Below, one piece after another: positions 6,344 to 7,516 of a stretch of 7,516 nucleotides of DNA (position 1 is its first letter; each line of letters begins with the position of its first letter). The notes under the pieces were generated by a model. It was not told where the DNA came from, ran no database searches, and saw only the letters and a program-made list of their open reading frames with translations. The DNA is from Casp-actino8 sp040381935 (GTDB lineage Bacteria > Actinomycetota > Acidimicrobiia > Acidimicrobiales > Ilumatobacteraceae), in contig JBEIGJ010000098.1 of NCBI GenBank assembly GCA_040381935.1, positions 1 to 7,516 of the forward strand. Reading direction: 5' to 3'. The translations under genes were made by a program, and so were the position numbers.

Positions 6344-6359
6344 GTCGGACAGGTCCGAC
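6344..6359. promoter_or_regulatory. 7-bp perfect dyad upstream of hemB
   Basis: GTCGGAC (6344-6350) and GTCCGAC (6353-6359) are exact reverse complements separated by two bases. There is no T-run after it, so it is unlikely to be a terminator. It lies 2 bases before a -10-like TAGGCT, at about -30 to -15 if hemB is leaderless. That makes it a candidate operator; an mRNA hairpin in the hemD-hemB linker is the other option. Confidence 0.4.
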
Positions 6360-6361
6360 CA

Positions 6362-6367
6362 TAGGCT
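6362..6367 (+). promoter_or_regulatory. -10-like hexamer TAGGCT, possible leaderless start of hemB
   Basis: TAGGCT is followed by 6 bases and then the hemB ATG at 6374, the same arrangement as at rex and the minus-strand membrane gene. The alternative is ordinary translation from the run-through transcript, but the GAGGTG before the ATG is too close to be an ideal ribosome binding site. No good -35 is visible. Confidence 0.4.
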
Positions 6368-6373
6368 GAGGTG

Positions 6374-7390
6374 ATGGCTGCTGAATTCCCGTTGTCCCGT
6401 CCGCGCCGTCTGCGTCGGACACCGGCATTGCGCGAATTGGTGGCTGAGACCCGGGTCCACGTCAGTGATCTGGTGGCTCCGCTCTTCGTACGAGAAGGTA
6501 TCGACGCACCGGTTCCGATTGTCTCGTTACCCGGCGTGGTGCAGCACTCCCGGGACAGTTTGCGGGCTGAAGTTCGTGAATTGGCCGACCTCGGAATCCG
6601 CTCGATCATTTTGTTCGGTGTGCCGGCGAGCAAGGATCCCATCGGATCAGGGGCTTTTGATCCTCAGGGCATTGTGCAGTTGGCTCTCGGTGATCTCCGC
6701 CGCGATTTTGGCGATGATGTGGTGCTCATGGCGGACTTGTGTGTGGATGAATACACCAGTCATGGACATTGCGGCATCCTGGACGATCACGGATCAGTCG
6801 ATAACGATGCCACCTTGGAGATCTACGCCCGGGCTGCCGTTGCCCAGGCCACTGCTGGGGCTCATGTCGTGGCCCCGAGCGGCATGATGGATGGCCAAGT
6901 TGGGGCCATCCGTTCGGCCCTTGATGCGGCGGGTTTCGATCAAACGTCGATCCTGGCCTATTCGGCGAAATACGCCTCAGGTCTTTACGGCCCGTTCCGC
7001 GATGCCGTCGATGTGCAGATCGCTGGCGGTGGAGACCGCAAGGGCTATCAGCAAGATTGGCGTAACGCTCGCGAAGCCTTGATCGAAGTCGAAGCCGACA
7101 TCGCTCAAGGGGCCGACATGGTCATGGTGAAACCAGCAGTGGCCTACTTGGATGTCATTGCTGCAGTGCGGGCTGCGGTGTCGGTTCCGGTGGCGGCCTA
7201 TCACGTCAGCGGTGAGTACGCGATGATCAAAGCAGCCAGTGCCAACGGCTGGATCGATCATGATGTCGTTGCCACCGAACATCTCACGGCCATCAAACGA
7301 GCCGGAGCCGACATCATCTTGACGTATCTGGCGCGCTGGTTTGCTGAGCAATCGGCGAACGAGATCCGGAAAATCGGTGACCGCCAGTGA
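6374..7390 (+). CDS. hemB: Porphobilinogen synthase (delta-aminolevulinic acid dehydratase)
   Basis: HemB condenses two 5-aminolevulinate molecules to porphobilinogen, feeding HemC. The 338-residue TIM-barrel protein starts at ATG 6374 (MAAEFPLSRPRRLRRTPALR, the usual actinobacterial opening); the GTG one codon before is also possible. The active-site lysines are K199 in YSAKYASGLYGPFRDA and the Schiff-base lysine K253 in MVMVKPA. APSGMMDGQ (167-175) and GSGAFDPQGIVQ (91-102) are family signatures. The metal loop reads DLCVDEYTSHGHCG (121-134): Cys at 123 and 133 but Asp at 125, between the three-Cys zinc type and the Asp-rich magnesium type, so the metal cannot be assigned with confidence. 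The hemD-hemB gap of 46 bp is larger than the other hem gaps and contains a dyad and a -10-like hexamer, so hemB may have its own promoter as well as read-through from the operon. Confidence 0.97.
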   Translation: MAAEFPLSRPRRLRRTPALRELVAETRVHVSDLVAPLFVREGIDAPVPIVSLPGVVQHSRDSLRAEVRELADLGIRSIILFGVPASKDPIGSGAFDPQGIVQLALGDLRRDFGDDVVLMADLCVDEYTSHGHCGILDDHGSVDNDATLEIYARAAVAQATAGAHVVAPSGMMDGQVGAIRSALDAAGFDQTSILAYSAKYASGLYGPFRDAVDVQIAGGGDRKGYQQDWRNAREALIEVEADIAQGADMVMVKPAVAYLDVIAAVRAAVSVPVAAYHVSGEYAMIKAASANGWIDHDVVATEHLTAIKRAGADIILTYLARWFAEQSANEIRKIGDRQ

Positions 7391-7436
7391 ATGACGTGAG
7401 TGAATGATGCGAGTGAATGACGTGAGTGACATGACG
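7386..7436. repeat. 13-bp direct tandem repeat, three units plus a partial fourth, overlapping the hemB stop
   Basis: Units start at 7386, 7399 and 7412, with consensus AGTGAATGACGTG. Units 1 and 3 are identical; unit 2 differs only at bases 10-12 (TGC in place of CGT). A decayed fourth copy, AGTGACATGACG, runs from 7425 to 7436. The first copy includes the hemB TGA stop. Each unit contains TGA and ATG words, so with a 13-bp period stops and starts fall in all three frames across the array. Confidence 0.88.
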
Positions 7437-7516
7437 ATTCCTTTTTGCGATGCTCAGACCTGTCCGGCCGCGGGCTGCGACCCGGTGGTTTGCATCGGAG
7501 CCGGTGTGCCATCGAA
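7431..7516 (+). CDS. Possible N-terminus of a cysteine-rich protein, cut off by the right edge
   Basis: The frame is open from ATG 7404 (just after an in-frame TGA at 7401-7403) to the end of the window. I use the internal ATG 7431, which leaves out the translated repeat (MMRVNDVSD); ATG 7404 and 7407 are alternatives. The visible product reads MTIPFCDAQTC and then PAAGCDPVVCIGAGVPS, with four cysteines spaced C-x4-C-x4-C-x4-C, which could be a metal or iron-sulfur site. There is no strong ribosome binding site, and another plus-strand frame (from ATG 7450) is also open, so this is weak. I do not recognise the family. Its position after hemB would make it a possible further member of the cluster. 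Confidence 0.3.
   Translation, partial: MTIPFCDAQTCPAAGCDPVVCIGAGVPS

Noticed and set aside
7437..7516. Rho-independent terminator after hemB
   Set aside because: A TTTTT run at 7442-7446 has no GC-rich stem before it, and the GC-rich stretch at 7467-7484 has no T-run after it.

Overview
The window is a stretch of moderately GC-rich chromosome that looks actinobacterial, possibly Acidimicrobiia or a relative. That placement is an inference from three things: the gene order rex-hemA-hemC-hemD-hemB, known from actinobacteria such as Streptomyces; the actinobacterial look of the Rex and HemB proteins; and several genes with a TANNNT hexamer 6 bases before the start codon, as in actinobacterial leaderless transcripts. 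There are no rRNA or tRNA genes, insertion sequences, CRISPR arrays or phage genes that I can see.

Left part (1-2508). A divergent pair lies at the left edge. A protein reads leftwards out of the window from 172; its N-terminus is built of five-residue Asp/Asn/His repeats encoded by a 15-bp tandem repeat. A 27-codon single-helix membrane peptide (190-273) reads rightwards, followed 12 bases later by an acyl-CoA synthetase (286-1794). An uncharacterised seven-helix membrane protein runs on the minus strand (2508-1750). Its 3' end overlaps that of the synthetase by 45 bp, and its 5' end is divergent from rex.

Centre and right (2509-7390). A 146-bp divergent promoter region carries a 22-bp imperfect palindrome lying directly against the predicted rex -10 element. 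Then follow rex (NADH/NAD+ sensing repressor), hemA (glutamyl-tRNA reductase), hemC (hydroxymethylbilane synthase), hemD (uroporphyrinogen-III synthase) and hemB (porphobilinogen synthase), all on the plus strand. hemA, hemC and hemD are 10-12 bp apart. hemB has its own short upstream region with a perfect 7-bp dyad and a -10-like hexamer, so it may also be transcribed separately. Together the enzymes run tetrapyrrole synthesis by the C5 route from glutamyl-tRNA to uroporphyrinogen III, apart from glutamate-1-semialdehyde aminotransferase (HemL), which is not in the window. Rex at the head of the unit suggests that haem supply is tied to respiratory redox state.

Right edge (7386-7516). A 13-bp tandem repeat overlaps the hemB stop codon and leads into the possible start of a cysteine-rich protein cut off by the window end.

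Most of the window is ordinary core metabolism. The observations most worth following up are the rex-proximal palindrome, the shared leaderless-type start signals, the pentapeptide-repeat ORF, and the tiny membrane peptide ahead of the acyl-CoA synthetase.
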